A stretch of DNA of 64,000 nucleotides from Streptomyces werraensis. GTDB lineage: Bacteria; Actinomycetota; Actinomycetes; Streptomycetales; Streptomycetaceae. The translations under genes were made by a program, and so were the position numbers. The stretch lies in NCBI GenBank assembly GCA_014656175.1, contig BNBX01000002.1, positions 310,001 through 374,000 on the forward strand. The letters are read 5' to 3'. The notes beneath the pieces were generated by a model. It was not told the origin of the DNA. It was given only the letters and a program-made list of their open reading frames with translations, and searched no databases. Every line of letters starts with the position of its first letter. Positions within the stretch are counted from its first letter, which is position 1. Below, one piece after another: positions 9,921 to 19,709 of the stretch.

Positions 9921-11579
9921 GTGAAGAACGACGGACAGCTCTCCCGGCGCCGGATGCTCGCCGCAGCGGGCTTCATCGGCCTCACCGCCCTCACCGGCTG
10001 CGGCAGCGGCGGCGACGGCGAGGACACCAAGGACCTGTCGAAGAAGCGCACGGGCGCCATGAAGAACTATCGCGCCGGACAGCAGTTCAAGGCCACCGAG
10101 CCGCTCACCTTCACCGTCCTGCACAACGACAACCCGGTCTACCCGATGAAGGAGAGCTGGCTGTTCTGGAAGGAACTCACCCGGCGCACCGGCGTCATCC
10201 TGGACGCCACCCCGGTCCCGCTCAGCGACTACGAGAAGAAGCGCAGCCTCCTCATCGGCGCGGGCGACGCCCCCCTGCTCATCCCCAAGACCTACCCGGG
10301 CGCGGAGACCGCTTTCGTCTCCTCCGGCGCGATCCTGCCGGTCAGCGAGTACATCGACCTGATGCCCAACTTCCAGGAGAAGGTCAGGAGATGGAACCTC
10401 CGGCCGGAGATCGACTCGCTGCGCCAGTCCGACGGCCGCTACTACCTGCTCCCCGGCCTTCACCAGAAGGTGCGCCAGCAGTACTCGCTGTCCTTCCGCA
10501 CCGACGTCCTGGACAAGCACGGCCTTGCCCTGCCCACCACCTGGGACGAGGTGTACACGACCCTGAAGGCGCTCCGTGAGGAGTACCCGGACCGCTACCC
10601 CTTCACCGACCGCTGGAGCACCAACACCCCCTTCCCGGCGGGCGCGTTGTTCCAGTACCTCGGGCAGGCGCACGGCGTCCGCGCCGGCTGGTCGTACCTC
10701 AACACCACCTGGGACGCCAAGGCGGAGAAGTTCGTGTTCACCGGCGCCACCGACGCCTTCCGCCAGGTCGTGGAGTACCTGCGCAAGCTGGTCGCGGAGA
10801 AGCTGATGGACCCGGAGAGCTTCACCCAGACCGACGAGGAGGCGGTCAGGAAGCTGCTGGGGGAGAAGTCCTTCGCGATCAGCGCCAACGCGCAGGAGCT
10901 GGTGCAGAACTACCGCTACAACCTCCAGCGGCAGGTCAAGGGCGCCACCATCGAGATGATCCCGGTGCCGCTCGGTCCGGCGGGACCGGTCGTCATGGGC
11001 GGCGGACGCCTGGAGAACGGCATGATGGTCTCCAGCAAGGCGCTGGAGCGGGACGACTTCGTCGCGCTGATGCAGTTCGTCGACTGGCTCTGGTACTCCG
11101 ACGCCGGCCAGGAGTTCTGCAAGTGGGGCGTGGAGAACACGACGTTCACCCGCTCCGGCGGCACGGGGTACCGGCTCGAGCCAGGCATCTCCCTGATGGG
11201 CTCCGACCCGGACGCCCCGAAGGACCTGCAGAAGGACTTCGGCTTCTTCAACGGCGTGTTCACCTACGGCGGCAGCTGGGCCCTGGTGTCCTCGTCCTTC
11301 AGCCCGGACGAGAAGAAGTTCACCGACGCGATGGCCGCCCGCAAGGAGCTGCCCACCGACCCGCCGCACCCGCTGCGCGCCGAGGAGCAGGAGCAGGCCA
11401 CCCTCTGGGACACTCCGCTGAAGGACCACGTCACCCAGAACGCCCTGCGCTTCGTCCTCGGCAAGCGTCCCCTGTCCGAGTGGGAGGACTACGTCAAGGA
11501 GCTCGAGGCGAAGAACATGGACCGCTACATCGAGCTGCACAACCAGGCGTACGAGCGCTTCCGGAAGGAGAACGCGTGA
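9921..11579 (+). CDS. Extracellular sugar-binding lipoprotein, LplA type
   Basis: This is a 552-residue binding protein, longer than the usual 420-450, as is typical of LplA/YtcQ members. The N terminus has a twin-arginine stretch (SRRRML, R9-R11), a hydrophobic segment and a lipobox LTGC with C27, so Tat export as a lipoprotein is likely. The GTG start has AGGAG 5 bp upstream. Its neighbours (GH39, CE7 esterase, GH67) suggest it binds decorated xylo-oligosaccharides, probably carrying glucuronic acid. The ligand is inferred from context. Confidence 0.9.
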   Translation: MKNDGQLSRRRMLAAAGFIGLTALTGCGSGGDGEDTKDLSKKRTGAMKNYRAGQQFKATEPLTFTVLHNDNPVYPMKESWLFWKELTRRTGVILDATPVPLSDYEKKRSLLIGAGDAPLLIPKTYPGAETAFVSSGAILPVSEYIDLMPNFQEKVRRWNLRPEIDSLRQSDGRYYLLPGLHQKVRQQYSLSFRTDVLDKHGLALPTTWDEVYTTLKALREEYPDRYPFTDRWSTNTPFPAGALFQYLGQAHGVRAGWSYLNTTWDAKAEKFVFTGATDAFRQVVEYLRKLVAEKLMDPESFTQTDEEAVRKLLGEKSFAISANAQELVQNYRYNLQRQVKGATIEMIPVPLGPAGPVVMGGGRLENGMMVSSKALERDDFVALMQFVDWLWYSDAGQEFCKWGVENTTFTRSGGTGYRLEPGISLMGSDPDAPKDLQKDFGFFNGVFTYGGSWALVSSSFSPDEKKFTDAMAARKELPTDPPHPLRAEEQEQATLWDTPLKDHVTQNALRFVLGKRPLSEWEDYVKELEAKNMDRYIELHNQAYERFRKENA

Positions 11580-13093
11580 TCCACGTGCCCCTGGAGCCGG
11601 CGGGCCGGCTGTCCGACGCCTGGCGCGCCTGCGTCGGCACCGGCCGGCTCGACCTCGCCCTGCGCCGCGACTACCAGGACTCCCTCGCGCTGCTCCAGCG
11701 CGACATCGGCTTCCGCCATCTGCGCGGTCACGGCCTGCTCAGCGACGGCATGGGCGTCCACCGCCCCTACGAGTGGCAAGGCGCCCGCCGCACCCACCAC
11801 TCGTTCACCTACCTCGACCAGGTGTTCGACGCCCTCCTCGCCACCGGCATCCGGCCCTTCCTCGAACTCGGCTTCATGCCCGAGGAGATGGCGTCGGGCA
11901 CGCAGACGGTGTTCTGGTGGGAGGGCAACGTCACCCCGCCCGCCGACGAGAAGGAGTGGACCCGCCTGGTGCGCGCGGTCCTCACCCACCTGATCGACCG
12001 CTACGGCCTCGAGGAGGTGCGCACCTGGCCCGTCGAGGTGTGGAACGAGCCGGACCTGCCCCCGTTCTGGCAGGACGCCGACGAGGCGGCCTACCACCGG
12101 CTGTACGAGGCGACGGCGCACACCGTGAAGGAGGTGGACGCGGAGCTGGCGGTCGGCGGGCCCGCGCTGTCCCCGGCCGCCGACGGCTGGCTGGAGCGGT
12201 TCGCCGAGTTCGCCGAACGCCGTGACGTGCCCGTGGACTTCGTGTCCCGGCACGCCTACGCCTCCGGGCCCGCGCAGAACGTCCCGTTCGGCACCCACCA
12301 GACCCTCGCCCCGGCGAGCACCCTCCTCGACCAGTTCGCCCAGCCGCGCACGGCCCTCGCGGGCACCCGCCTGGCCGGACTCCCGGTCCACATCACCGAG
12401 TTCAACTCCTCCTACCGGCCCGACAACCTGATCCACGACACCGCGTTCCACGCCGCCTACCTCGCCCCGGTGGTGGCGGCGGGCGGCGACCACGCCGACT
12501 CCTTCTCCTACTGGACGTTCAGCGACGTCTTCGAGGAGACCGGCATCCCCACCGCCCTGTTCCACGGCGGCTTCGGCCTGCTCACCCACCGGCAGATCCG
12601 CAAGCCGACCTACCACCTGTACGCGTTCATGGCGCGGATGGGGGAGGAGCGACTGGCGCGCGGCGAGGACCACTTGGTGACCCGGCACGCCGACGGCCGG
12701 CTCACGGTCCTCGCCTGGGCCCCCGTCGACCCCACAGGGCGGACTCCCGGCCCGGACCGGCACACCCTGCGCCTGTCCCTCCCCGTGGCCGGCGAAGGGC
12801 GCGGCGAGATGTTCGTACGCCGCTCCACCGTCGACGAGGAGCACGGCAACGCCTACACCGCCTGGCGGCGCATGGGATCCCCGCGCTCCCCGCGCCCCGG
12901 ACAGCTCGACATGCTGCGCGAGGCCGCCGAGCCCGCCCGCAGCCACTCCCGGCTGCCCGTCGAGGACGGCCGGACGGACCTCACCGTCACCCTGGCCCGC
13001 CACGAGGTCACCCTCGTCGAGCTGACCCCGGTGGACGACGAGACCCCGCCCTGGTGGGACGAGCGGCGGCTGCTCGGCGCGGAGGCGGCATGA
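11576..13093 (+). CDS. GH39 beta-xylosidase
   Basis: This 505-residue glycoside hydrolase has the clan A catalytic pair: acid/base E158 in VWNEPD and nucleophile E275 in ITEFN. The rest matches GH39, a (beta/alpha)8 barrel followed by a small beta domain. There is no signal peptide, so it should hydrolyse imported xylo-oligosaccharides in the cytoplasm from the non-reducing end. Its GTG start overlaps the stop of the binding-protein gene (GTGA), with GGAAGGAG just upstream, so expression is tied to uptake. Other GH39 activities (alpha-iduronidase) are unlikely in this context. Confidence 0.92.
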   Translation: MIHVPLEPAGRLSDAWRACVGTGRLDLALRRDYQDSLALLQRDIGFRHLRGHGLLSDGMGVHRPYEWQGARRTHHSFTYLDQVFDALLATGIRPFLELGFMPEEMASGTQTVFWWEGNVTPPADEKEWTRLVRAVLTHLIDRYGLEEVRTWPVEVWNEPDLPPFWQDADEAAYHRLYEATAHTVKEVDAELAVGGPALSPAADGWLERFAEFAERRDVPVDFVSRHAYASGPAQNVPFGTHQTLAPASTLLDQFAQPRTALAGTRLAGLPVHITEFNSSYRPDNLIHDTAFHAAYLAPVVAAGGDHADSFSYWTFSDVFEETGIPTALFHGGFGLLTHRQIRKPTYHLYAFMARMGEERLARGEDHLVTRHADGRLTVLAWAPVDPTGRTPGPDRHTLRLSLPVAGEGRGEMFVRRSTVDEEHGNAYTAWRRMGSPRSPRPGQLDMLREAAEPARSHSRLPVEDGRTDLTVTLARHEVTLVELTPVDDETPPWWDERRLLGAEAA

Positions 13094-13773
13094 GCACCGT
13101 ACGCGCCGACGCCTTCGGCACCGGCCCGCTGTCCCGGGCCGCCGCCCTGATCCACACGCTCGTCACCGTCGAGGCCCTGCTGCTGCTCACCGCGGCGCCG
13201 GGCCTCGCCGGCCTCCTGCTGCTCGCCCCCGACCCCGCCAACCTGCCCCTCGCCGCGCTCTGCCTGCTGCCGCTCGGCCCGTCCGCCGCCGCCGCCCTCT
13301 ACGCCCTGCACCACCGCAGCGGCGACCTCACCGAACTCCGCCCGTCCCGCGCCTTCCTGCGCGGCTGGCGGCTGGGCGCCGTGCCCGCGCTGAAGCTGTG
13401 GGCGCCGCTGCTCGCCTGGCTCACGGTGATCGCGTTCACCCTCACGCACTTCCCGGCCACCGGACTGCCCGGCTGGTGGGCGTTCCTGCTCGCCCTGATC
13501 GGCGTGGGAAGCCTGCTGTGGGCGGCGCACGCGCTGGTGCTGACCGCCCTGTTCGCGTTCCGCGCCCGCGACACCGCACGCCTCGCCGCGTACTTCCTGG
13601 CGCAGCAGCCGCGGACCACCCTGGGCGCCCTGTCGCTGCTGATCCTCACGGCCGCCGGCACCGCGCTGCTCACGGAGGCGCTGCCCGCCCTGCTCGCCGC
13701 GCCGCTGCTGCTGTCACTGCTGCACGCCGGCCGCCCGGTGATCGAGGAGACCCGGGAGCACTTCACCGCCTGA
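13090..13773 (+). CDS. YesL-like DUF624 membrane protein
   Basis: This 227-residue protein has about five or six hydrophobic segments and belongs to the DUF624/YesL family. Members sit beside LplB/YtcP/LplA-type transporters in many Gram-positive bacteria, for example the yes locus of Bacillus, but their function is unknown; a role in assembling or sensing the transporter is speculative. The ATG overlaps the GH39 stop (ATGA), so it is the last gene of this operon. It ends 14 bp from the convergent GH67 gene with no obvious terminator between them. Confidence 0.85.
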   Translation: MSTVRADAFGTGPLSRAAALIHTLVTVEALLLLTAAPGLAGLLLLAPDPANLPLAALCLLPLGPSAAAALYALHHRSGDLTELRPSRAFLRGWRLGAVPALKLWAPLLAWLTVIAFTLTHFPATGLPGWWAFLLALIGVGSLLWAAHALVLTALFAFRARDTARLAAYFLAQQPRTTLGALSLLILTAAGTALLTEALPALLAAPLLLSLLHAGRPVIEETREHFTA

Positions 13774-13787
13774 GGCCGCGGGGGCGC

Positions 13788-15746
13788 TCAGTGGATGGTG
13801 CGCCCGTGCGCGTCCGGCACCCCGGACTTGCGCAGGAAGTAGCTGTTGATCTGGTCCCGCCACTCGCGGGCGCTGCGCAGCTGCTCCTCGAACCGCCGAG
13901 TCACACGCGTGTGCCGCTCCGGCTCCACCACGTCCGCGAGTCCCGCCCACACCCGGCGGGCCCCCTCGGCCTCCTCCACGCCCTCGAAGTGGGTGTCGTA
14001 GATGTGCTGGATCACCGTCTTCCCGCTGTGCAGCACATGGCCGTACGGGACGTGGTGGAAGAACAGCAGCAGCTCGTCGGGGCAGGTGTCCGGGGACTCG
14101 TAGAGTCTCGCCCACGGCTCGGCGTACTGCCCGGCGTAACCGGTGCCGGTCGCCACGGAACGGTCGACGCCGATGCCGTCCCGGTCGGCGAAGTGGTAGG
14201 TGCCCCAGGGGCTGTACTCGTAGCCGTCGACGCTCGGCCCGTAGTGGTGGCCCGGCTGCACCATAAAGCCCACGCCGAGCGGCGCCGTGTACTTCTCGTA
14301 CGTCGCGCGGGAGCCGTCCAGGATCGCGTGCAGCCCCCCGGCCAGCCGGTCCGGGGCGCCCGGGTGGGTCAGCGCGATCCACTCGTCGAGGACGGCCCGC
14401 GGGTCCGCCGCCGGGTCCCACGCGAGGCGTCCGAAGGTGTACAGGTTGGCCTGGGCGAGCGGGTGCCCGGTCCAGAACCGGTCGTCGCCGGCGTTGGACA
14501 CCGCGACCAGACCGTCCGCGAGCCGCCCGGCGGGCACCTCGCCGTCCGGACGGAACCGCAGCACCTCGCTCCACATCGGGCCCAGCCAGCACACGTGCTT
14601 CTGCTGTCCGGTGTACTCCTGGGTGACCTGGAGCTCCACCGCGAGCCGGGTGTCCGGCATCGCGCCGATCAACGGCGAGACCGGCTCACGCACCTGGAAG
14701 TCCATCGGCCCGTGCTTCACCTGGAGCACCGCGTTGTCCGCGAACTCCCCGTCCAGCGGGGTGAAGTGGTCGTAGGCGGCCCGCGCCCGGTCGGTCGAGC
14801 GGTCGCGCCAGTCCTGGCGGTGGTCGTAGACGAAGGCCCGCCAGTGCACCATGCCGCCGTGCGGCTCCAGGGCGGCGGCCAGCATGTTGGCCCCGTCGGC
14901 GTGCGAGCGGCCGTAGGCGAAGGGGCCCGGCTGCCCCTCGGAGTCGGCCTTCACCACATACCCGCCGAAGTCCGGGACCGCCTCGTACACCCGCGCGGTC
15001 GCCGCCGCCCACCAGTCGCGCACGGCCGGGTCCAGCGGGTCGGCGGTGTCCGGTCCACCCAGCAGCATCGGCGCGGCGAAGCTGACGGAGAGGTGCGTGC
15101 CGATGCCGTACGGGCGCAGCGCGCCGGCGATCGCGGCCACGTCCCCGATCCGGTCGGTCAGCAGCCGCGCCTCCGTGGCGTGCACGTTGACGTTGTTGAC
15201 GGCGACGGCGTTGATCCCGCACGCGGCCAGCAGCCTGCCGTACGCCCGCACCCGGCCGAGGTCGCCGCGCGCCTCGCCGTCCGCCCAGAACAGGGAGCCG
15301 CCCGCGTAACCGCGCTCGACCTGCCCCATCACCGGGTGCACGGCCACGTTGTCCCAGTGGTCCAGCATGCGGGTGGCGAGGGCGGGCCGGTGCGTGCGCG
15401 GCTCCAGGTCCCCGGTGAAGGCGTCCTCGCCGAGCCGCACGACGTGGAACAGCCCGTACAGCAGCCCGCGCCCGCTCGGCGCGGTCAACGTCGTCGTCCC
15501 GCGCTCGCGTTGCAGGGTGTAACTCTCGTCGTCCGGGCTGCCGCCGGTCACTTCGAGGACGAACTCGGCCGCGTCCCGGTCCCGGACCGCCTCACCGCCG
15601 AACCGGGCGCGGGCATCGGCGAGTTCACCGCGCACCGTGTCCGCCAGCGGATCCGGGCCGCCCCGGACGAGTGAACGGCGGGCGCCGACCGCGCGGAACG
15701 CGGCGTCGGGCAGCCAGGCGGCGTCGAAGTCCCCCGGGTCCGTCAT
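13788..15746 (-). CDS. aguA: GH67 xylan alpha-1,2-glucuronidase
   Basis: This 652-residue enzyme (from ATG 15746) is a full-length GH67 alpha-glucuronidase: an N-terminal alpha/beta domain (1-130), a TIM barrel with the family signature VVKADSEGQPGPFAYGR, and a helical C-terminal dimerisation domain. It removes 4-O-methyl-glucuronic acid from the non-reducing end of aldouronic acids, letting the neighbouring GH39 xylosidase finish the chain. No signal peptide is present, so it is intracellular. A longer frame reaches 15839, but those 31 residues are not family-like. It is convergent with the importer operon. Its own promoter region (15747-15823) shows no clear operator. Confidence 0.93.
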   Translation of the reverse strand: MTDPGDFDAAWLPDAAFRAVGARRSLVRGGPDPLADTVRGELADARARFGGEAVRDRDAAEFVLEVTGGSPDDESYTLQRERGTTTLTAPSGRGLLYGLFHVVRLGEDAFTGDLEPRTHRPALATRMLDHWDNVAVHPVMGQVERGYAGGSLFWADGEARGDLGRVRAYGRLLAACGINAVAVNNVNVHATEARLLTDRIGDVAAIAGALRPYGIGTHLSVSFAAPMLLGGPDTADPLDPAVRDWWAAATARVYEAVPDFGGYVVKADSEGQPGPFAYGRSHADGANMLAAALEPHGGMVHWRAFVYDHRQDWRDRSTDRARAAYDHFTPLDGEFADNAVLQVKHGPMDFQVREPVSPLIGAMPDTRLAVELQVTQEYTGQQKHVCWLGPMWSEVLRFRPDGEVPAGRLADGLVAVSNAGDDRFWTGHPLAQANLYTFGRLAWDPAADPRAVLDEWIALTHPGAPDRLAGGLHAILDGSRATYEKYTAPLGVGFMVQPGHHYGPSVDGYEYSPWGTYHFADRDGIGVDRSVATGTGYAGQYAEPWARLYESPDTCPDELLLFFHHVPYGHVLHSGKTVIQHIYDTHFEGVEEAEGARRVWAGLADVVEPERHTRVTRRFEEQLRSAREWRDQINSYFLRKSGVPDAHGRTIH

Positions 15747-15823
15747 GGGTCCATTCTGGTGCACCGGGTGCTCCGGAGGTACCCGTGGTGATCCGGCCGG
15801 CCGAGGGGAAGCGGCAAGGAAAA

Positions 15824-15852
15824 GGCGGGTCCGGACCACGTCCGGACCCGCC
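15824..15852 (-). terminator. Terminator of the GH92 gene
   Basis: Arms GGCGGGTCCGGA (15824-15835) and TCCGGACCCGCC (15841-15852) form a 12-bp perfect stem with a 5-base loop. On the minus strand it is followed by TTTTCCTT, an unusually good U-run for this genome. It lies 13 bp beyond the GH92 stop codon. Confidence 0.85.
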
Positions 15853-15865
15853 AGGAGAGCGCGGG

Positions 15866-18800
15866 TCAGCTCAGCAGCTCCACCTCCGCCAGCGTCGCCT
15901 CACCGGTCAGCACCAGCCGGTAGTGCTCGTACGGCTCCGGCTTCGCCACCGAGAAGACGCGGGTCTGCCGGTCCCAGCGGAAGGACTCGTCCGTCCGCCG
16001 GTCCAGGTCCTGCCACGTCTTCCCGTCCGCGGAGCCCTGGAGCACCCAGCCGGTGGGCGCCTCGGCGGCCTTGGAGGAGGTCAGCGTGTACTGCACCGCC
16101 GTGGCGGCCTTCTCCACGGGCAGCTCCACCTCGGTCACCACGCCGCTGGTCTCCGACGTGTTGTCGAACAGCGGGCCCTCGCCCTTCACGGCGTCCTCGC
16201 GCGGGGCGGGCACCTCGTCGTCCTGGGTGATCGACACCGGGGCGGCGTCCTTGCCGGTGCCCCACGACGACGGGCGCGGGCCCATGTCGAACTCGAGCAC
16301 GCCGCCCTTGGCGATCGCCGAGTGCGGCAGCGCCGTGGAGTTCCACCGCTTGCCGTTGACCTTCAACCCCTGCACGTAGACGTTCTTCGCGCTGTTCTTC
16401 GGCGCCTTGACGACCAGCTCGCGGCCGTTCTCCAGGTGCACGGTGACCTTCGTGAACAGCGGGGAGCCGATGGCGTACTCGCCGCTGCCCATCACCAGCG
16501 GGTAGAAGCCGAGCGAGGAGAACAGGTACCAGGCGGACTGCTCGCCGTTGTCCTCGTCGCCGTGGTAGCCCTGCCCGATCTCGCTGCCGGTGTAGAGGCG
16601 GGACAGCACCTCACGCACGTTCTTCTGCGTCTTCCAGGGCTGCCCGGCCGCGTCGTACATGTACAGGGCGTGGTGGGCCACCTGGTTGGAGTGGCCGTAC
16701 ATGCCCATGCGGACGTCGCGCGCCTCGATCATCTCGTGGATGACGCCGCCGTAGGAGCCCTTGAGCTCCGGGGAGGCCGTCTCGGGCGTGGAGAGGTACT
16801 CGTCCAGCTTGTCGGCGAGGCCCTTGCGCCCGCCGTACAGGTTGGCGAGGCCCCGGCTGTCCTGGGCGGCGGTGAACGCGTAACCCCAGCCGTTCGTCTC
16901 CGTGTAGTCGTAGCCCCACACGCGCGGGTCGTACTCCGAGGACTTCACCCGCCAGTCGCCCTTGAGGTCACGGCCCTGGAAGAAGCCGGCCTCGGAGTCG
17001 AAGAGGTTGACGTAGTCCTGCGCCCGGTCGAGGAAGTACGCCGACTCCTCCTTGTAGCGCTTCTCGCCGGTCTTCCTGTAGAGGGCCTCGCCCATCTTGG
17101 CGATGCCGTAGTCGTTGAGGTAGCCCTCCAGGGCCCAGGACAGGCCCTCGTGGGTCTCGGTGCTGGTGTAGCCGAGGAACGGCGAGGTCGCCATGCCCTT
17201 GCGGCCCACACCGGACGACGGGGGCACCACGGTGGCGTTCTTCACCGCCGCGTCGTACGCGGCCTTCACGTCGAAGCCGTCGACGCCCTTGACGTAGGCG
17301 TCCGCGAAGGCGACGTCCGAGGAGGTGCCGGTCATCAGGTCCGCGTACCCGGGGGAGGACCAGCGGGAGGTCCAGCCGCCGTCCTTGTAGTGCTGCACGA
17401 ACCCGTCGACCAGCTCACCGGCCTTGGAAGGGGTGAGGAGGGAGTACGCGGGCCAGGTCGTCCGGTAGGTGTCCCAGAAGCCGTTGTTGACGTAGACCTT
17501 GCCGTCCACGATCTTCGCGCCCGTGTGGGTCGGCGTGTCCTGCTCCGGCATCCTCGAGAACGGCGAGGCGTACTTGTACGTCCCGTCGACCTTCTCGAAG
17601 CCCGAGTTCGGGTACAGGTACAGCCGGTACAGGCTGGAGTAGAGCGTGGTCAGCTGGTCCGGCGTGGCGCCCTCGACCTCGACCTTGCCGAGGATCTTGT
17701 CCCACTGCTTCCGGGCGTCGCGCTTGACCTTGTCGAAGGAGGTGCGCTCGCCGATCTCCTGGCGCAGGTTGTCCTTCGCCTGCTCCACGCTGATCAGCGA
17801 GGTGGCCAGGCGCAGGGTGACCGTGCGGTCCTTGCCCGCGTCGAAGCGCAGATATCCCTTGACGCCGCTCGCGTCGCCCTCGACGACCTTCTTGTCGAAC
17901 TCGCCGTAGACGAACAGCCGGGTCGCTCCCGTGGACAGCCCGGACTTGACGTCCGAGTAGCCCGTGAAGGTGCCGTTCTCCTCGTCGAGGGTCAGGCCCG
18001 CCTGGTCGGTGACGTTGTCGAAGAGCACGCTCGCGTCGTCACCGGGGAAGGTGAAGCGCATCATCGCCGCGTGGTCCGTCGGCGCCATCTCGGCCTTCAG
18101 GCCGTTCTCGAACCGCACCCCGTAGTAGTACGGCCGGGCGGTCTCGTTCTCGTGCCGGAACGCCAGTTCGCGCTCCTCACGGCCCAGGTCCGGGGTGCCG
18201 GAGGCGGCGGACGGCATCACCTGGAAGGTCTGCCGGTCGCCCATCCAGGGGCTCGGCTCGTGGCTCGCGCTGAATGCCTGGATCGTCGGCAGGTTGTCCG
18301 CGTTGTTGCCGCGCGCGTAGTCGTACAGCCAGCTCAGCGAACCGGCGTTGGTGACCGGGGTCCAGAAGTTGAACCCGTGCGGCACGGCCGTCGCGGGGAA
18401 GTTGTTGCCGCGCGAGAAGCTGCCACTGGAGTTGGTGCCCCGGGTCGTCACCGCGTAGTCGGAGAGATGGGCCTTCGGCCGCTCGGGCTTGACCGGCTTC
18501 AGCGACACGTCGTCGAGCCAGCCGCGGAACTTGGTCTCGCCCTTGGGGGAGTCGTACGCCACCAGGATCCGGTCGACGGTCTTGCCGGCGGCCACCGAGC
18601 CGATCCGGGAGACCACGTTGTTCCACTGGTTGACGTAGAGGATCTTCGACGCGCCCTGCCCCTGCGGGGTGAGCGGGAATCCGTGCTGGTCGGTGGCGCG
18701 CAGGTCGCTCAGATAGGTGCCGTCGGTGAAGGCGAGGTCGACGGAGACGTTGGTGGAGTCGTAGTCGAGGTCGCCGTCCGCCATCGACGGGAAGATGCGG

Positions 18801-19672
18801 TAGGACAGTTCGGTGTCCCGCTCGACCTTCGTGTTGACGTCGAACACCTTGTTGTACGAGTACGCCCGCCCCTCGCTGGTGTGCCGGCCGGCGTAGCGCA
18901 GGGCGCGCTTGCCGGTGAATCCGGCGCCCGCCTTGGCCGTCGGCGAGCCGGTGGGGCCGCGGTCGACCAGCGAGAGCATGTCCTGCGGTATCGGCGCCTC
19001 GTCGTCACCGGTGGAGAACTGGACGTCGGCGAGCTGGACGATGCCGCCGCTGCCGTTCTTGGTGATCTCCAGCCGGAAGTGCCGGTACTCGGCGACCGCG
19101 GAGGCGTCGATGTCGTAGATCCTGGTCTGGAAGCGTTCCGCGAACGTCTCGCCCGAGCGGGTGTCGAGGGTCTGCCAGTTCTCGCCGTCGGCGGAGCCCT
19201 TGAGGGTCCAGTCCCTCGGGTCGCGCTCGGCGGCGTCGTTGGCGGACGTGAGGGCGTAACGGAGCACCTTCACGGGGGCGTCCAGGTCGAACTCCACCCA
19301 GCCGGTGGACTCGAACGCCAGCCATTTGCTGCCGGGTTCGCCGTCGACGAGGTTCTCCTTCACCTCCCCGCCGCCGGTGTTCTCCGCGCTGGCGCGGACG
19401 TCCGTGACATGATCGGTGACGTTGCCCGGGATGCCCGAGCTGTAGCCGCCGTCCACGCCCGAGGCGCGCTTCTCGCCGCCCCGCGTGGTGTCGACGGTGT
19501 TCTGCCAGTCCGGGGCGGGGTCCCCGGACTCGAACGACGAGGAGAACTCCCGGTCGGTCCTCGGCGGCGCCTGGGGGAGCGCCACGGCGACGCCCTGTGA
19601 GCCCGCGGCCAAGGCGAAGGCGGTCGTCGCGACGACCGCCGTTCCCCATCTGTGCCGAACCCTCTGTTGCAT
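15866..19672 (-). CDS. Secreted GH92 alpha-1,2-mannosidase with CBM32-type modules
   Basis: This 1268-residue protein starts with a Sec signal peptide (basic MQQRVRHRW, then a hydrophobic stretch and an Ala-rich cleavage region near 30). Discoidin-like F5/8 type C (CBM32) sequence with NLVDGEPGSKW and W-E-F-D-L segments follows at about 80-220. The GH92 core (about 430-1130) has the diagnostic GYHGDEDNGEQSAWY and GFWDTYRTTWPAY blocks. A second discoidin-like module closes the C terminus. GH92 enzymes are calcium-dependent exo-alpha-mannosidases that trim fungal mannan or N-glycans. It is a single-gene unit with its own operator at 19694-19709 and its own terminator. Confidence 0.93.
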   Translation of the reverse strand: MQQRVRHRWGTAVVATTAFALAAGSQGVAVALPQAPPRTDREFSSSFESGDPAPDWQNTVDTTRGGEKRASGVDGGYSSGIPGNVTDHVTDVRASAENTGGGEVKENLVDGEPGSKWLAFESTGWVEFDLDAPVKVLRYALTSANDAAERDPRDWTLKGSADGENWQTLDTRSGETFAERFQTRIYDIDASAVAEYRHFRLEITKNGSGGIVQLADVQFSTGDDEAPIPQDMLSLVDRGPTGSPTAKAGAGFTGKRALRYAGRHTSEGRAYSYNKVFDVNTKVERDTELSYRIFPSMADGDLDYDSTNVSVDLAFTDGTYLSDLRATDQHGFPLTPQGQGASKILYVNQWNNVVSRIGSVAAGKTVDRILVAYDSPKGETKFRGWLDDVSLKPVKPERPKAHLSDYAVTTRGTNSSGSFSRGNNFPATAVPHGFNFWTPVTNAGSLSWLYDYARGNNADNLPTIQAFSASHEPSPWMGDRQTFQVMPSAASGTPDLGREERELAFRHENETARPYYYGVRFENGLKAEMAPTDHAAMMRFTFPGDDASVLFDNVTDQAGLTLDEENGTFTGYSDVKSGLSTGATRLFVYGEFDKKVVEGDASGVKGYLRFDAGKDRTVTLRLATSLISVEQAKDNLRQEIGERTSFDKVKRDARKQWDKILGKVEVEGATPDQLTTLYSSLYRLYLYPNSGFEKVDGTYKYASPFSRMPEQDTPTHTGAKIVDGKVYVNNGFWDTYRTTWPAYSLLTPSKAGELVDGFVQHYKDGGWTSRWSSPGYADLMTGTSSDVAFADAYVKGVDGFDVKAAYDAAVKNATVVPPSSGVGRKGMATSPFLGYTSTETHEGLSWALEGYLNDYGIAKMGEALYRKTGEKRYKEESAYFLDRAQDYVNLFDSEAGFFQGRDLKGDWRVKSSEYDPRVWGYDYTETNGWGYAFTAAQDSRGLANLYGGRKGLADKLDEYLSTPETASPELKGSYGGVIHEMIEARDVRMGMYGHSNQVAHHALYMYDAAGQPWKTQKNVREVLSRLYTGSEIGQGYHGDEDNGEQSAWYLFSSLGFYPLVMGSGEYAIGSPLFTKVTVHLENGRELVVKAPKNSAKNVYVQGLKVNGKRWNSTALPHSAIAKGGVLEFDMGPRPSSWGTGKDAAPVSITQDDEVPAPREDAVKGEGPLFDNTSETSGVVTEVELPVEKAATAVQYTLTSSKAAEAPTGWVLQGSADGKTWQDLDRRTDESFRWDRQTRVFSVAKPEPYEHYRLVLTGEATLAEVELLS

Positions 19673-19693
19673 GCGCGAGCACCCTCCCTGCGC

Positions 19694-19709
19694 TGGACAA
19701 CGTTGTCAA
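19694..19709. promoter_or_regulatory. LacI-type operator of the GH92 gene
   Basis: GACAACGTTGTC (19696-19707) is a perfect 12-bp palindrome with the central CG typical of LacI-family operators, set in TGGACAACGTTGTCAA. It lies 22-37 bp upstream of the GH92 start codon, so a bound repressor would block transcription. The repressor is not in the window. Confidence 0.65.

Noticed and set aside
15671..19600. 1309-residue + strand frame opposite GH92
   Set aside because: No signal peptide or domain; the minus-strand GH92 signatures are decisive.
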